DNA of 64,000 nucleotides from Hymenobacter ruricola (GTDB taxonomy: Bacteria > Bacteroidota > Bacteroidia > Cytophagales > Hymenobacteraceae), in NCBI RefSeq assembly GCF_015694525.1, contig NZ_JADQDM010000004.1, positions 62,001 through 126,000 on the forward strand, given 5' to 3'. Positions 51,291 through 60,810 of the stretch are shown piece by piece. Made by a program: the position numbers and the translations under genes. Under the pieces are notes generated by a model. The model was not told where the DNA came from. It made no database searches and worked only from the letters and a program-made list of their open reading frames with translations. Every line of letters begins with the position of its first letter. The stretch's first letter is position 1.

Positions 51291-52076
51291 ATGGCTTCTT
51301 CCGTAGACATGGTTCCGGCCGCGCCCCTCGCGGCCCTTCGCGCCGATGACGCCCAGCCGTTCGCCAACCGGACGGTGGAGGTGCGCCGGCTGGGCTTGGT
51401 CGACTACGTGCCCACCTGGGAGTTGCAAGAAGAGTTGATGGCCGCCACGCTGGCCATCAAAACCCAGAACCGCGCGGCCGAAACCACCGGCGCCCTGCCC
51501 CAGCCCACGCCCAACTACCTGCTGCTCTGCGAACACCCGCACACCTACACGCTGGGCAAAAGCGGCAAGCCCGAGCACCTCTTGCTCAACGACGAGGCCC
51601 TGACGGAGCACCACGCCAGCTTCCACCGCATCAACCGCGGGGGCGACATCACCTACCACGGCCCCGGCCAGCTGGTGGGCTACCCCATTCTCGACCTCGA
51701 CAATTTTCGCCCCGACATCCACTGGTACCTGCGCGTGCTGGAGGAGGCCGTCATTCGCACCCTGGCCGGGTACGGGCTAAACGCCGGCCGGATTGCCGGC
51801 CTCACCGGCGTGTGGCTGGGTTGGGAAGAAGGCGCCGCCAACCCGCGCAAAATCTGCGCCCTCGGCGTGAAGTGCAGCCGCTGGGTCACGCTGCACGGCT
51901 TCGCTCTGAACGTGGCGCCTGATTTGTCGTATTTCGGCCACATCGTGCCCTGCGGCATCCCCGACAAAGCCGTGACCTCGCTGGCTCAGGAGCTGGGCAG
52001 GGCCGTGGCGGTGGCCGAAGTGCAGGAACGCTTGCTTCCTCATTTGGCCGAGCTGCTGGGCTCCCGCCTCATCTGA
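51291..52076 (+). CDS. lipB: Octanoyl-ACP:protein N-octanoyltransferase LipB
   Basis: 261 residues. The lipoyl-transferase fold is complete: LLLCEHPHTYTLGKSGKPEH, RINRGGDITYHGPGQLVGYP, catalytic Lys194 in ALGVKCSRWVTLHG and catalytic Cys221 in HIVPCGIPDKAVTS. It moves octanoyl from ACP to lipoate-dependent enzymes, the first step of lipoate synthesis. An N-terminal extension of about 30 residues is unusual but common in Bacteroidota. No lipA is adjacent. Confidence 0.96.
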   Translation: MASSVDMVPAAPLAALRADDAQPFANRTVEVRRLGLVDYVPTWELQEELMAATLAIKTQNRAAETTGALPQPTPNYLLLCEHPHTYTLGKSGKPEHLLLNDEALTEHHASFHRINRGGDITYHGPGQLVGYPILDLDNFRPDIHWYLRVLEEAVIRTLAGYGLNAGRIAGLTGVWLGWEEGAANPRKICALGVKCSRWVTLHGFALNVAPDLSYFGHIVPCGIPDKAVTSLAQELGRAVAVAEVQERLLPHLAELLGSRLI

Positions 52077-52111
52077 GCGACATCCTCCAGCGACCGCAAA
52101 AAGCCGTCATC

Positions 52112-52140
52112 ATCCGTTAAATTCCGTTTAATCTGCGGTC
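52112..52140. repeat. Single arm of the 9-bp tandem family
   Basis: ATCCGTTAA, ATTCCGTTT and AATCTGCGG steps match the right arm at 18805-18842. No clear left arm was found, so this may be a decayed element. It lies immediately before the GTG start of the next gene. Confidence 0.55.
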
Positions 52141-52141
52141 T

Positions 52142-52558
52142 GTGAAACAAGACATTTCCTTCGACCCCGTGGAGGGCGTTTCCGTTGCCATCATCCCCGA
52201 CAACGAGGCCCTGACGCCCGACGGCCAGCCGCTGTGGCAGGTGTACCTGCTGAACCACAACGACTTTCCGTTGCAAAACGTCATCGTGAATGCCAACGGC
52301 TACGGCCAGCAGCCCGACGGCGAAAAGGTGCGCACCTCCACGCTGCGCTACGTTTTTGAGGAAGTGCCGCCCCGCACGGCCGTGCCCGTCGAGCCCATCG
52401 ACCCGGCCCTGTTTCACCTCAACAACCAGTACTGGGTGAGCTACTACCACGGCCCCCAGATTTTCGACAAGAAATTCATTTTCGTGCCCGATTCCATCGT
52501 GGCCGACAACTTCACGCACATTGCCCTGCTCGACCAGTTGGGCGTGCTGCACAGCTAA
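52142..52558 (+). CDS. Conserved hypothetical protein
   Basis: 138 residues from GTG 52142. I do not recognise the family. It is soluble, without signal peptide or membrane segment, and looks like a beta-rich fold: VSVAIIPDNEALTPDGQPLW, QVYLLNHNDFPLQNVIVNAN, then STLRYVFEEVPPRTAVPVEP and KKFIFVPDSIVADNFTHIAL. It lies between lipB and a WecA-type transferase gene with short gaps, so it may share their transcript. The GTG falls directly at the end of a repeat arm. Confidence 0.75.
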   Translation: MKQDISFDPVEGVSVAIIPDNEALTPDGQPLWQVYLLNHNDFPLQNVIVNANGYGQQPDGEKVRTSTLRYVFEEVPPRTAVPVEPIDPALFHLNNQYWVSYYHGPQIFDKKFIFVPDSIVADNFTHIALLDQLGVLHS

Positions 52559-52604
52559 GCCGCCGCTTCCGGCGGCCGTAGTCATTGCTTTCTAACGTAT
52601 TTAT

Positions 52605-53687
52605 ATGAACCATTTCGATATTCCTTTGGGCCTGTCGTGGATGTGGGCGCTGCTGGTGTCGCTGTTTGCCGTGCCGTCCATCATTTACATCGCCCACCTC
52701 AAAAACATGCTGGATACGCCCAACGGGCGCACCGTGCACCAGTCGCTCACGCCGCGCCTGGGCGGGGTGGCCGTGTTTGCCGGGTTCATGTCGGCCCTCA
52801 CCATCTTCGCCCCCCTGCAAAACGGCGTGAAGGAGCTGCTGGCCGGCTGCATCATCCTGTTTTTTGTGGGCCTGAAGGATGACCTGGTGGGCATGTCGGT
52901 GGCCAAGAAATTTGTGGGTCAGCTGCTGGCCACGGGCATTGTGATGATAATGGCCGACGTGCGCATCACCAGCTTCCAGGGCATCCTTGGCATCGGCACG
53001 CTGCCGGTGGGGGTTAGCTACGCTTTCACGCTCGCCGTCATCGTGGGCATCACCAACGCCATCAACCTCATCGACGGCCTCGACGGCCTGGCCGGCACCA
53101 TCGTGCTGATTATCTGCGGCACGTTCGGCTACTATTTCTATCAGCACGGCGGGCCTTATTTTAGCAACTATGCCTACGTGGCGCTCTGCCTCATTGGCGG
53201 GCTGCTGGGCTTTTTGCGCTACAACTTCCACCGCGCGCCCATTTTCATGGGCGACACCGGCTCGCTGGTTTGCGGCTTCATCGTATCGGTGCTGGCCATT
53301 CAGTTCATCGAGATGGGGCTTAAAGTGGGCCAGCCCTTCGGGGCGGCGGCACCCTCGGTGGCCGTGGGCATTTTGTTTGTGCCGTTGTTCGATACCATCC
53401 GGGTGTTTTCTCTGCGCATGCTGGCCGGCCGCTCGCCCTTCGCCCCCGACAAAAACCACATTCACCACCGCATCCTGGCCATGGGCTTCCAGCAAATCAG
53501 CACCGTGCTACTGCTAGGCCTGCTCAACGTGCTGGTGATTTTGTTCGTCATCCGTTTCGCCAGCCTGGGCAACACCATCCTGATTGCGGCGCTGGCCGGC
53601 TTCTCGGCCCTCCTCAGCATCTTCTTCGGCGTGTACCAGAGCCGCATTTCCCGCCGGCAGCTGCTGGCGGCCAATGGCAGCAACTAG
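52605..53687 (+). CDS. WecA/MraY-family undecaprenyl-phosphate sugar-1-phosphate transferase
   Basis: 360 residues with about 11 membrane helices. The family's acidic loops are present: GLKDDLVGMSVAKKFVGQL, NLIDGLDGLAGTIV, FMGDTGSLVCGF and the DKNHIHHRIL motif that distinguishes WecA/TagO proteins from MraY. It transfers a sugar-1-phosphate from a UDP-sugar to undecaprenyl phosphate, starting O-antigen, exopolysaccharide or similar glycan synthesis. No other glycan genes are nearby. The start of the following gene is close to its stop. Confidence 0.93.
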   Translation: MNHFDIPLGLSWMWALLVSLFAVPSIIYIAHLKNMLDTPNGRTVHQSLTPRLGGVAVFAGFMSALTIFAPLQNGVKELLAGCIILFFVGLKDDLVGMSVAKKFVGQLLATGIVMIMADVRITSFQGILGIGTLPVGVSYAFTLAVIVGITNAINLIDGLDGLAGTIVLIICGTFGYYFYQHGGPYFSNYAYVALCLIGGLLGFLRYNFHRAPIFMGDTGSLVCGFIVSVLAIQFIEMGLKVGQPFGAAAPSVAVGILFVPLFDTIRVFSLRMLAGRSPFAPDKNHIHHRILAMGFQQISTVLLLGLLNVLVILFVIRFASLGNTILIAALAGFSALLSIFFGVYQSRISRRQLLAANGSN

Positions 53688-53697
53688 CCCTCGCACT

Positions 53698-54879
53698 ATG
53701 TGGCGCGCAGCACGCATCTCCTGGCTTCTGGTGTGGGGCGTATGCTTCGCCCTGGCCGGCGGCGTGCGCCCGGCCCGGGCCAGCGAGTACAAGCAGCTGC
53801 CTCCCGCCTCGCCCGCCTCGCTATCGGCCGACTGGCTCATCCACGACGCGGCTCGCAACCGGCTGGTTTTTTACCTGCCGGGCTACCACCAGCCGGCGCA
53901 CGCCTACTACCAATGGGTGCGCATCAGCCGCAATCAGTCCTTCCCCTTGTCATTTGCCGCCCAGCCCGGGCTGAGCCTTTTTCTTGACAACCAGCTCATC
54001 TTCAATGCCCGAGCCGCTACCACTTATTCGCTCGATTTGGCGCAGCTCCTGCCCGCGCAGTTGGCGCCGGGCAAGCATCTGCTGGCGGTGTGGCAGCCCG
54101 ACGGGTCGCCCGCTCTGGCTTCTTTCTCGGGGCTGAGCCCCGTGAGCGCCGCGGGCCATGCCACCGCCCGCACCGGGCAAGCCCAGCCCCGCCTGCCCGG
54201 CCCCCAGGGCCAGAACGTGTATCTGGCCTTCCTGCTGGTGCTGGGCTTGTCTTATGGAGCGGTGCGCACCACCTACCAGCCCGGCCTCGCCCGCATCTTC
54301 CAGATTGACGAGCTTTTCAGCAACAGCAGCGACCAGCAAGCCTTCCTGGCCAAGCCGGCCTTCTCGCTGCTCAACTTGCTGCTAGTGGTCCTGTTTGCGT
54401 TTTCCTTCGCGCTGCTGCTCACCGCCATCCACACCGACCTGCAAAACCTGCCCCTGCTGCGCCGCTTTTTCGACGTGCCCGAAACCGCCATCGTGGCCCG
54501 GGTGCTGCTGTACACGGCCATCATCACGGCTTTCGTCTTGGGCAAGTACGCGTACGTGGGGGTGCTGGCCTACATCTTTGGCCTGCAGCCGTTGGTCAAC
54601 GTGCAGTACCGGGAATTTTTGCGGACCACGCTGCTGGCGGGGCTATTTTTGCCCGTGGTGCTGCTGCTCTACCTCAGCCTCAACAGCGGGCATCCCCGCA
54701 CAGTGGCGTGGGCCGCCAGCGCCGCCATTGCCGTGGTGCTGGTGGGCACCGTGCTGCGCGTGGCCCGCACCTTGCACCAGCACGCCTCCCTGCTGAATCT
54801 GCATTTGTTTGCCTACCTTTGCGCTACTGAAGTATTGCCTTTATTGGTTTTACTTAAACTTATTGTCTTTACGTACTGA
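53698..54879 (+). CDS. DUF4271 family membrane protein
   Basis: 393 residues from ATG 53698 (another ATG at 53674 would overlap the upstream stop by 14 bp). A signal peptide (ARISWLLVWGVCFALAGGVR) leads to a periplasmic domain of about 150 residues. Several membrane helices follow (VYLAFLLVLGLSYG, NLLLVVLFAFSFALLLTAIH, ILGLQ-like stretches, LLAGLFLPVVLLLYLSL, LPLLVLLKLIVF). The pattern fits DUF4271, a Bacteroidota family regularly found next to hemD, as it is here. Function is unknown. Confidence 0.85.
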   Translation: MWRAARISWLLVWGVCFALAGGVRPARASEYKQLPPASPASLSADWLIHDAARNRLVFYLPGYHQPAHAYYQWVRISRNQSFPLSFAAQPGLSLFLDNQLIFNARAATTYSLDLAQLLPAQLAPGKHLLAVWQPDGSPALASFSGLSPVSAAGHATARTGQAQPRLPGPQGQNVYLAFLLVLGLSYGAVRTTYQPGLARIFQIDELFSNSSDQQAFLAKPAFSLLNLLLVVLFAFSFALLLTAIHTDLQNLPLLRRFFDVPETAIVARVLLYTAIITAFVLGKYAYVGVLAYIFGLQPLVNVQYREFLRTTLLAGLFLPVVLLLYLSLNSGHPRTVAWAASAAIAVVLVGTVLRVARTLHQHASLLNLHLFAYLCATEVLPLLVLLKLIVFTY

Positions 54880-54956
54880 TTGGCGTCGGGCCGCGCGGTC
54901 CGCATTAGTTCATTCTCCTCCTCTTATTGTCCTAGCATTACCCTTTTTTTTCCTGT

Positions 54957-55787
54957 ATGGCCGAGAGTGCAGATAAGCCGGGCACAGGCCGGCACGCCAA
55001 GCGCATCAGTAGCATCCTGGTTACCCAGCCCAAGCCCGCCAACGACGTTTCTCCCTACTTCGCCATTGCCGAGAAATACGGCATTAAGGTGGATTTTCGC
55101 GAGTTTATTGACGTACAGCCGGTGTCCTACAAGGACTTCCGACGCGAAAAAATCAACCTCCTCGACTTTACGGCCGTCATTTTCACGAGCCGCAACGCCG
55201 TCGACCACTTTTTCCGCATCTGTCAGGAAGCCAAGCTGGAAATGCCCGCAGAAATGAAGTATTTCTGCATTTCCGAGCAAACGGCTAACTACCTGCAGAA
55301 GTACATCGTGCTGCGCAAGCGTAAGCTCTTCGTGGGCGAGCGCACCGCTGCCGACTTGTTCGATGTCATCAAAAAGCACAAGGGGGAGAATTTTTTGTAC
55401 CCCTGTTCCGATATTCGCAAGGACGACTTGCCCGTGTTCATGCGGGCCAACAACCTCAAGTTTTCGGAAGCCGTCATCTACCGCACAGTGGCCAGCGACT
55501 TGTCCGATTTGTCGGACGTGAAGTACGATTGCATCGCCTTTTTCAGCCCGTCCGGCATCAGTTCGCTGTTCATCAACTTTCCTGATTTTGTGCAGGACGG
55601 CACCCGAATTGCGGCTTTTGGCCCCACTACGGCCAAGGCCGTCATCGACGCCGGGCTCATTCTCGACATCGAAGCCCCGCATCCCAATGCCCCGTCGATG
55701 ACGGGCGCCATCGAGGCGTACATCCGGCGGCATGCGCAGCCCGACGTGGGCAAGCCAGCTCCCAAAAACGCCAAACCCGACGCCTGA
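54957..55787 (+). CDS. hemD: Uroporphyrinogen-III synthase (HemD)
   Basis: 276 residues. The two-domain HemD fold is suggested by ILVTQPKPANDVSPYFAIAE, DFTAVIFTSRNAVDHFFRIC, the linker YFCISEQTANYLQKYIVLRK, and the second domain with DCIAFFSPSGISSLFINFPD and RIAAFGPTTAKAVIDAGLIL. It closes and rearranges hydroxymethylbilane to uroporphyrinogen III in haem synthesis. HemD proteins are poorly conserved, so motif evidence is moderate, but the DUF4271 neighbour supports it. A terminator follows at 55804. Confidence 0.9.
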   Translation: MAESADKPGTGRHAKRISSILVTQPKPANDVSPYFAIAEKYGIKVDFREFIDVQPVSYKDFRREKINLLDFTAVIFTSRNAVDHFFRICQEAKLEMPAEMKYFCISEQTANYLQKYIVLRKRKLFVGERTAADLFDVIKKHKGENFLYPCSDIRKDDLPVFMRANNLKFSEAVIYRTVASDLSDLSDVKYDCIAFFSPSGISSLFINFPDFVQDGTRIAAFGPTTAKAVIDAGLILDIEAPHPNAPSMTGAIEAYIRRHAQPDVGKPAPKNAKPDA

Positions 55788-55803
55788 TTTAGGTAATCGA
55801 CTG

Positions 55804-55837
55804 AAAACCGGAGCAAGCCCTTTGCCCCGGTTTTTTT
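55804..55837 (+). terminator. Terminator after hemD
   Basis: AAAACCGG pairs with CCGGTTTT around an inner GCAA / TTGC stem, followed by a T run. It lies 17 bp past the hemD stop and insulates it from the secretion operon. Confidence 0.85.
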
Positions 55838-55849
55838 GGCCCAAGTTTT

Positions 55850-55876
55850 TTGGCCGCGCTTTTTCCCTTACATTTG
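55850..55876 (+). promoter_or_regulatory. Promoter of the PorP/SprF gene (TTG, 16 bp, TACATTTG)
   Basis: TTG at 55850-55852 and TACATTTG at 55869-55876, 16 bp apart. The porP-like ATG is at 55950, giving a leader of about 67 nt rich in pyrimidines. Confidence 0.6.
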
Positions 55877-55949
55877 GAAGCGAGTCTTCCACTCGCACCA
55901 CCCAACTTCCACCTCCCTCTTCTTTCACCCCCCGTTACCACCTGTCCCT

Positions 55950-56969
55950 ATGAAAGGAACGTTACTTGCGACCCTCTTTTGCGTGGCCGCAGCTGGCTCG
56001 GCGTATGCTCAGCAACAGCCCCAGTTCACCCACTACGCCTTCAACGGCATGGCCCTGAACCCCGCCTACGCCGGCATCAAAGGAAACGGGGAATTCAACC
56101 TGATTGGTCGTTACCAATACTACAACTACGGCAATTTCGGCGACGCCAACGGCTCGCCCCGGACCGGCCTGTTTTCGGCCTCTATGCCCATTCTGGCCAC
56201 CGGCGGTGGCGTGGGCGCCGTGGTGTACTATGACCAAGTGGGCCAGTCGAAAATGACCAACGCCTCGCTCTCCTACTCGCAGCACATCAAGCTGGGCGAG
56301 GGCAAACTGGGCATCGGCATCCAGGGCATCTATACCTACCTGAGCAAAGGCACCTACATCGCCATCGATAAGTACGACGTGAACGTGCCCAGCGGCGCTT
56401 CCGACAGCAAGTTCGACGCCGGCGTGGGCCTGTGGTACGAGTCGCCGAAATTCTATGCGGGCATTAGCATGAACAACCTGCTGCGCTCGAAGTACACGTT
56501 CAAGAGCGCTGGCGTACCGGACCCGCAAACCGGCAAGATAGGAGGTACTCCCAACCAGTACATTGCCGAAAACCACGCCTACTTCACCGCGGGCTACAAT
56601 ATCGACGCCTCGTCCTCCGTTGTAGTGACGCCAACCGTGTTGGTGAAGTCCGTACTGCCGGGTGATTTCGCCAGCAGCAACAAATTTAGCAACTCCAAGA
56701 ACTACTCTTTTGAAGGCGGCGTTCGGGCAACGATTGACGACAAGTATTGGATAGGTGCTAACTATCGCACCGAAGAATCCGTTTCGGGCCTTCTGGGCAT
56801 CAGCTTTGCCAAAGACAACGCGGTGCGCCTGGGGTACGCTTTCGACTTCATTGCCTTCAACCAGGATGCCCGTGCGTTCGGTTCACACGAAATTATGCTC
56901 TCCTACCGCTTGCCCAAGGCCGCTGCTAATATTCGCCCGGCCATCCGCACGCCCCGTTACAGCTTCTAA
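55950..56969 (+). CDS. Type IX secretion system outer-membrane protein PorP/SprF family
   Basis: 339 residues from ATG 55950, with signal peptide ending in SAYAQ. The family opening QQPQFTHYAFNGMALNPAYAG is very characteristic, followed by a beta-barrel with regular strands (LGIGIQGIYTYLSKGTYIAI, KFYAGISMNNLLRSKYTF) and the closing HEIMLSYRLPKAAANIRPAI. PorP/SprF proteins are needed for secretion and anchoring of type IX cargo and adhesins. Its place just before gldKLMN matches the porP-porKLMN order of P. gingivalis. A strong promoter upstream of gldK suggests the two parts can be expressed separately. Confidence 0.93.
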   Translation: MKGTLLATLFCVAAAGSAYAQQQPQFTHYAFNGMALNPAYAGIKGNGEFNLIGRYQYYNYGNFGDANGSPRTGLFSASMPILATGGGVGAVVYYDQVGQSKMTNASLSYSQHIKLGEGKLGIGIQGIYTYLSKGTYIAIDKYDVNVPSGASDSKFDAGVGLWYESPKFYAGISMNNLLRSKYTFKSAGVPDPQTGKIGGTPNQYIAENHAYFTAGYNIDASSSVVVTPTVLVKSVLPGDFASSNKFSNSKNYSFEGGVRATIDDKYWIGANYRTEESVSGLLGISFAKDNAVRLGYAFDFIAFNQDARAFGSHEIMLSYRLPKAAANIRPAIRTPRYSF

Positions 56970-57127
56970 TTTTCCTATTTCTCATTCGCACCTCAGAATG
57001 AGCATTATCCTATTCAGTTAGGATAAATTTTAGGCGGCTTCGCAAAATATAATACGGATTAACCGAGTTATTTGCGCTATTCAGCGTGTTTACCCCGAAT
57101 TTGGCCCTGTGCAGCGAAACGTAGGTA

Positions 57128-57158
57128 TTGCACAGTTTCCTAATTTAGTGTAGATTTG
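57128..57158 (+). promoter_or_regulatory. Promoter of gldKLMN (TTG, 20 bp, TAGATTTG)
   Basis: TTG at 57128-57130 and TAGATTTG at 57151-57158 with 20 bp between them fit the Bacteroidota promoter very well. The gldK ATG lies 59 nt after the -7 element. The 248-bp gap before gldK is AT-rich. Confidence 0.75.
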
Positions 57159-57217
57159 CCAGCCCTTCTAAATGTACTTTAGCGGTATCGGTATCTAAAA
57201 ACAGAATTTTAACTCAC

Positions 57218-58234
57218 ATGAACAAGCTTCTAGCATTATCCCTTTTTGCTATCTCCGGGACGTTATTAGGCGGGTGTTTTGGCAAAGGACCCACGGGTGA
57301 CCTGGTTGGTTCTGAGGACCGGCCCTTCTTTATTCCGCAGGAAGTGCCTTATGGCATGGTGCCCTGCCCCGGTGGCACGTTCCACATGGGCCAGACCGAC
57401 CAGGACATCTCGGCTTCTATGGTAAACATGAATAAGCAGGTAACCATCGCCGGCTTCTACATGGACGAAACGGAGATTACCAACAACGAATACCGCCAGT
57501 TTGTGGATGCCATCAAGCAGGACTCGCTCGACGTTTTGGGCGAGGAGTACGTGATGACGGAATTGTACCCCGATACCACAGTTTGGGTGCGCGACTTCAC
57601 CTACCACATGGGTGACCCGCTGCTCGAATACTACTACACCCATCCGGCTTTTGATGACTATCCGGTGGTTGGCGTTGACTGGTTTGCCGCCAAATACTTC
57701 TGCAACTGGCGCACCAAGTTCCGGAATGCCGCACGTGAGGAATCGGGCTACGCCAACGACCCCAACTTCCGCCTGCCTTCCGAAGCCGAATGGGAATACG
57801 CCGCCCGCGGCGGCCGCGACCTGGCTACTTACCCTTGGGGTGGCCCATACCTGCGCAACACCAAAGGCTGCATGCTGGCCAACTTTAAACCCGGCCGCGG
57901 CGACTATGCCTCCGACGGCTTTGCTTACACCTCGGAAGTCGGCTCCTTCTTCCCCAACGACTTTGGCCTGTATGACATGGCCGGCAACGTCTCGGAATGG
58001 TGCGACGATGCCTACATGGAAGCGTCGGTACCGGTGGTGTGGGACTTGAATCCGACCAACCCGGATGACAACGAACCCCGGAAAGTGGTGCGGGGCGGCT
58101 CCTGGAAAGACATTGCTTACTTCCTCGAAACCGGCACTCGCAACTTTGAATACCAAGACTCGGCACGGTCTTACATTGGTTTCCGCTGCTCGATGATTCA
58201 AATTGGGATGGGTACCAATAGCTCCCTCAACTAA
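57218..58234 (+). CDS. gldK: Gliding/type IX secretion lipoprotein GldK (PorK)
   Basis: 338 residues with a lipobox (GTLLGGC) at the N-terminus. The body is a formylglycine-generating-enzyme-like (SUMF1) domain, as in all GldK proteins: PGGTFHMGQTDQD, DETEITNNEYRQFVDAI, FRLPSEAEWEYAARGGRD, DMAGNVSEWCDDAYME and RGGSWKDIAYF. GldK forms with GldN a ring on the periplasmic side of the outer membrane. In this family the fold is structural, not an enzyme for formylglycine. First gene of the gldKLMN operon. Confidence 0.97.
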   Translation: MNKLLALSLFAISGTLLGGCFGKGPTGDLVGSEDRPFFIPQEVPYGMVPCPGGTFHMGQTDQDISASMVNMNKQVTIAGFYMDETEITNNEYRQFVDAIKQDSLDVLGEEYVMTELYPDTTVWVRDFTYHMGDPLLEYYYTHPAFDDYPVVGVDWFAAKYFCNWRTKFRNAAREESGYANDPNFRLPSEAEWEYAARGGRDLATYPWGGPYLRNTKGCMLANFKPGRGDYASDGFAYTSEVGSFFPNDFGLYDMAGNVSEWCDDAYMEASVPVVWDLNPTNPDDNEPRKVVRGGSWKDIAYFLETGTRNFEYQDSARSYIGFRCSMIQIGMGTNSSLN

Positions 58235-58311
58235 GGCTACAGCACAATATTATCACAACCACCCTCCCCCTTCTAACACCTTCTTCAACCCCCCTTTCAA
58301 GTTAAATTCTC

Positions 58312-59121
58312 ATGGCAGCTAAAGGAAGTTTTCTCTATGACACGCTGATGCCCAAAATCTATGGCCTCGGCGCAGCAGTAGTTATCGTTGGTGCTTTGTT
58401 TAAAATTGAACACTGGGCTGGTGCTGACACTATGCTCATCGTGGGTCTCGGCACCGAAGCCCTCATCTTTGCCCTCAGCGCGTTCCAGCCCCAGCACAAA
58501 GAGCACGACTGGTCGCTGGTGTACCCCGAATTGAGCGAAGGCTACGACCCTTCGACCGGCAGCAACAGCTTCTCGACCGATAACTCGGCCAAGGGCCTGA
58601 CCATGAAGCTGGACGATATGCTGAAAAACGCCAACGTAACTCCGGAAGCTATTTCGAACCTCGGCCAGGGCCTGAATCGTCTGAGCACCACCACCTCGCA
58701 GCTTTCGCAACTGGGCGAAGCCACCAACGTCACCGACGAGTACACCAAGAAAGTACGCTCGGCCGCTGATTCGCTGGAAAAAATCAACGTGGCATACTCG
58801 AACACCGTCGATGCTATTTCGGCCATGTCGAATGCTACCTCCGATGCCAAAGAGTATCACATGCAGGTGCAGAACGTGACCAAAAACCTGGGTGCGCTGA
58901 ATGCAGTGTACGAAATGGAACTCCAGGATGCCAACACGCACCTGAAGTCCATGAACCAGTTCTACGGCACGCTCAGCAAAGCCATGGAAAACATGACGCA
59001 GGCTGGTAAAGACACCGAAAGCTTCCAAAAGCAAGTGGCTGACCTGACGGGCAACCTGACTTCCCTCAACCGCGTGTACGGCAACATGCTGAATGCCATG
59101 CGGGCCGGCGCTCAAGCCTAA
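58312..59121 (+). CDS. gldL: Gliding/type IX secretion motor protein GldL (PorL)
   Basis: 269 residues. Two membrane helices near the N-terminus (KIYGLGAAVVIVGALFKI, MLIVGLGTEALIFALSAF) flank a short loop with Lys and His (KIEHWAGAD), and the long cytoplasmic part is predicted coiled coil with regular spacing (LDDMLKNANVTPEAISNLGQ, ADLTGNLTSLNRVYGNML). GldL and GldM form the proton-driven rotary motor in the inner membrane. The glutamate at the end of the second helix region (GTEALIF) is the likely proton-path residue known from the family. Confidence 0.97.
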   Translation: MAAKGSFLYDTLMPKIYGLGAAVVIVGALFKIEHWAGADTMLIVGLGTEALIFALSAFQPQHKEHDWSLVYPELSEGYDPSTGSNSFSTDNSAKGLTMKLDDMLKNANVTPEAISNLGQGLNRLSTTTSQLSQLGEATNVTDEYTKKVRSAADSLEKINVAYSNTVDAISAMSNATSDAKEYHMQVQNVTKNLGALNAVYEMELQDANTHLKSMNQFYGTLSKAMENMTQAGKDTESFQKQVADLTGNLTSLNRVYGNMLNAMRAGAQA

Positions 59122-59168
59122 GCGCTTTTTATCATTCCTTCCACCAATTTTTTTAGCGGAACCAGATA

Positions 59169-60752
59169 ATGGCAGGCGGAAAAGAAACCCCGCGGCAGAA
59201 GATGATTGGCATGATGTACCTCGTGCTAACCGCTCTTCTGGCGCTTCAAGTGAACTCAGCGATTCTGCTGAAGTTCAAGTTCATCGATGACAGCCTGTTG
59301 GGTGTTAACGATAAGACCTCAGTAGGTGCCGACGGTACAGTGAAAGGCATCCAGGCTGCTGTGCAGAAAAACAACAACCAGCCGGGTGACTTGGCGGTGC
59401 TGAAGCAAAGCGAAGAAATTCGCACCAAGACCAAAGAGTTGGTTGCCTACCTGCGCGACGTTCGGCAAAAGCTGCTGACCGCAACCGAGAACAAAGGTCC
59501 TGAAATGACCAACCTGAGCGGTGAAGACAAGGTAGCCATCACCATGCTCGGCGGTCAGAAGCACAACGGCATTGCGTACACCGGCCTCAAGCCGAAGCTG
59601 AACGAGTATTCAGACTACATCAAGCAGTTCGTGCCAACCGCAGTTCCGTTGGCAATCGATGCGAAAGATGACCCCCGCGTGACGGAGAAGGCGCAGAAGA
59701 ACAAAAACTTCGCCGAACTCAACTTCGAGAACACGCCGGTAGTGGCTGCTTTGGCAACCATTTCGCAGAAAGAAACCGAGGTGCTGAAGTACGAAGCGGA
59801 CGCTCTGTCGGCGCTGGCTCAGAAAGTGGGTGCCAAAACGATTGTGTTCGACAAAATTGGTGCTTTTGCTAGCGCCGAGTCCAATACGGTGGCCGCCGGC
59901 ACGAAGTACAAGGCTGAGCTTTTCCTGACGGCTTCGGCCTCCACCATCAGCCCGAAAATGACGTTGAACGGTTCGCCCATTTCCGTGGGCCCCGATGGTC
60001 ACGGCAAGGTTGAATTCACCGCTAAACCCGGCTCTTTTAACGCAGAAGGCATTGCTAAAGCTTCCTGGACGGGCACGATTCGCTTCAACCAGAATGGCCG
60101 CGACACCACTTTCGTGAAGAAAGTTGAGTACAACATTACCAAGCCGGTGATGCAGATTCAGTCGGCTTCGGTGCAGGCGCTGTACTTCAAGTGCGGCAAC
60201 AAGCTGAACGTATCGGTCCCTGCTCTGGGCGCTCAGTACAAGCCCAGCTTCTCGGCTTCGGGCGCTTCGGCCATCCAGGGCGCTAAAGTTGGCGACGTAA
60301 CCTTGATTCCGAATTCGAGGGAAGTAACCCTGAACGTGAGCAGCGGCGGCAACCCCATTGGTTCGCAGACCTTCCAGGTTCGTCCCATTCCCAAGCCTAC
60401 CATTCAGTGTTTCGTAGGCGGCCGTGAGGCCAATGAGAAGCAGGGCACTCCCGGCACCGCCGTACGCTCGATGACGCTGAAAGCCGTTCCGGATGCTGGC
60501 TTTGCCACCTTCCTGCCGGAAGATGCGCGCTTCCGCGTGACGCGCTACGAAGTAACCCTCGTGCGTGGCCGTCGCCCGGCGCTGGCTACCAAAACCATTA
60601 GCGGCCCGCAGGCTGACCTCAGCGACGTGGTGAATGCTTACCGTGACGGCGACCGTCTCTATGTGGAAGTGAAGGAAGTGCAGCGCATGAATTTCCAGGG
60701 CACTACCGAGCCGGTGAGCGTTTCCAAGCAATTTAATATCCCCCTGCTGTAA
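59169..60752 (+). CDS. gldM: Gliding/type IX secretion protein GldM (PorM)
   Basis: 527 residues. One membrane helix at residues about 15-35 (MIGMMYLVLTALLALQVNSA) is followed by a long periplasmic part of four domains rich in beta structure (DKTSVGADGTVKGIQAAVQK, VSVPALGAQYKPSFSASGAS, VRPIPKPTIQCFVGGREANE). GldM spans the periplasm and links the GldL motor to the GldK/GldN ring. Length agrees with characterised members. Gap to gldL is 47 bp, in one operon. Confidence 0.97.
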   Translation: MAGGKETPRQKMIGMMYLVLTALLALQVNSAILLKFKFIDDSLLGVNDKTSVGADGTVKGIQAAVQKNNNQPGDLAVLKQSEEIRTKTKELVAYLRDVRQKLLTATENKGPEMTNLSGEDKVAITMLGGQKHNGIAYTGLKPKLNEYSDYIKQFVPTAVPLAIDAKDDPRVTEKAQKNKNFAELNFENTPVVAALATISQKETEVLKYEADALSALAQKVGAKTIVFDKIGAFASAESNTVAAGTKYKAELFLTASASTISPKMTLNGSPISVGPDGHGKVEFTAKPGSFNAEGIAKASWTGTIRFNQNGRDTTFVKKVEYNITKPVMQIQSASVQALYFKCGNKLNVSVPALGAQYKPSFSASGASAIQGAKVGDVTLIPNSREVTLNVSSGGNPIGSQTFQVRPIPKPTIQCFVGGREANEKQGTPGTAVRSMTLKAVPDAGFATFLPEDARFRVTRYEVTLVRGRRPALATKTISGPQADLSDVVNAYRDGDRLYVEVKEVQRMNFQGTTEPVSVSKQFNIPLL

Positions 60753-60810
60753 TATCTGTGGCGTGTCCACGTTAGCGAACTATCCTACAATTAATTTGCT
60801 TTTGCCCGAT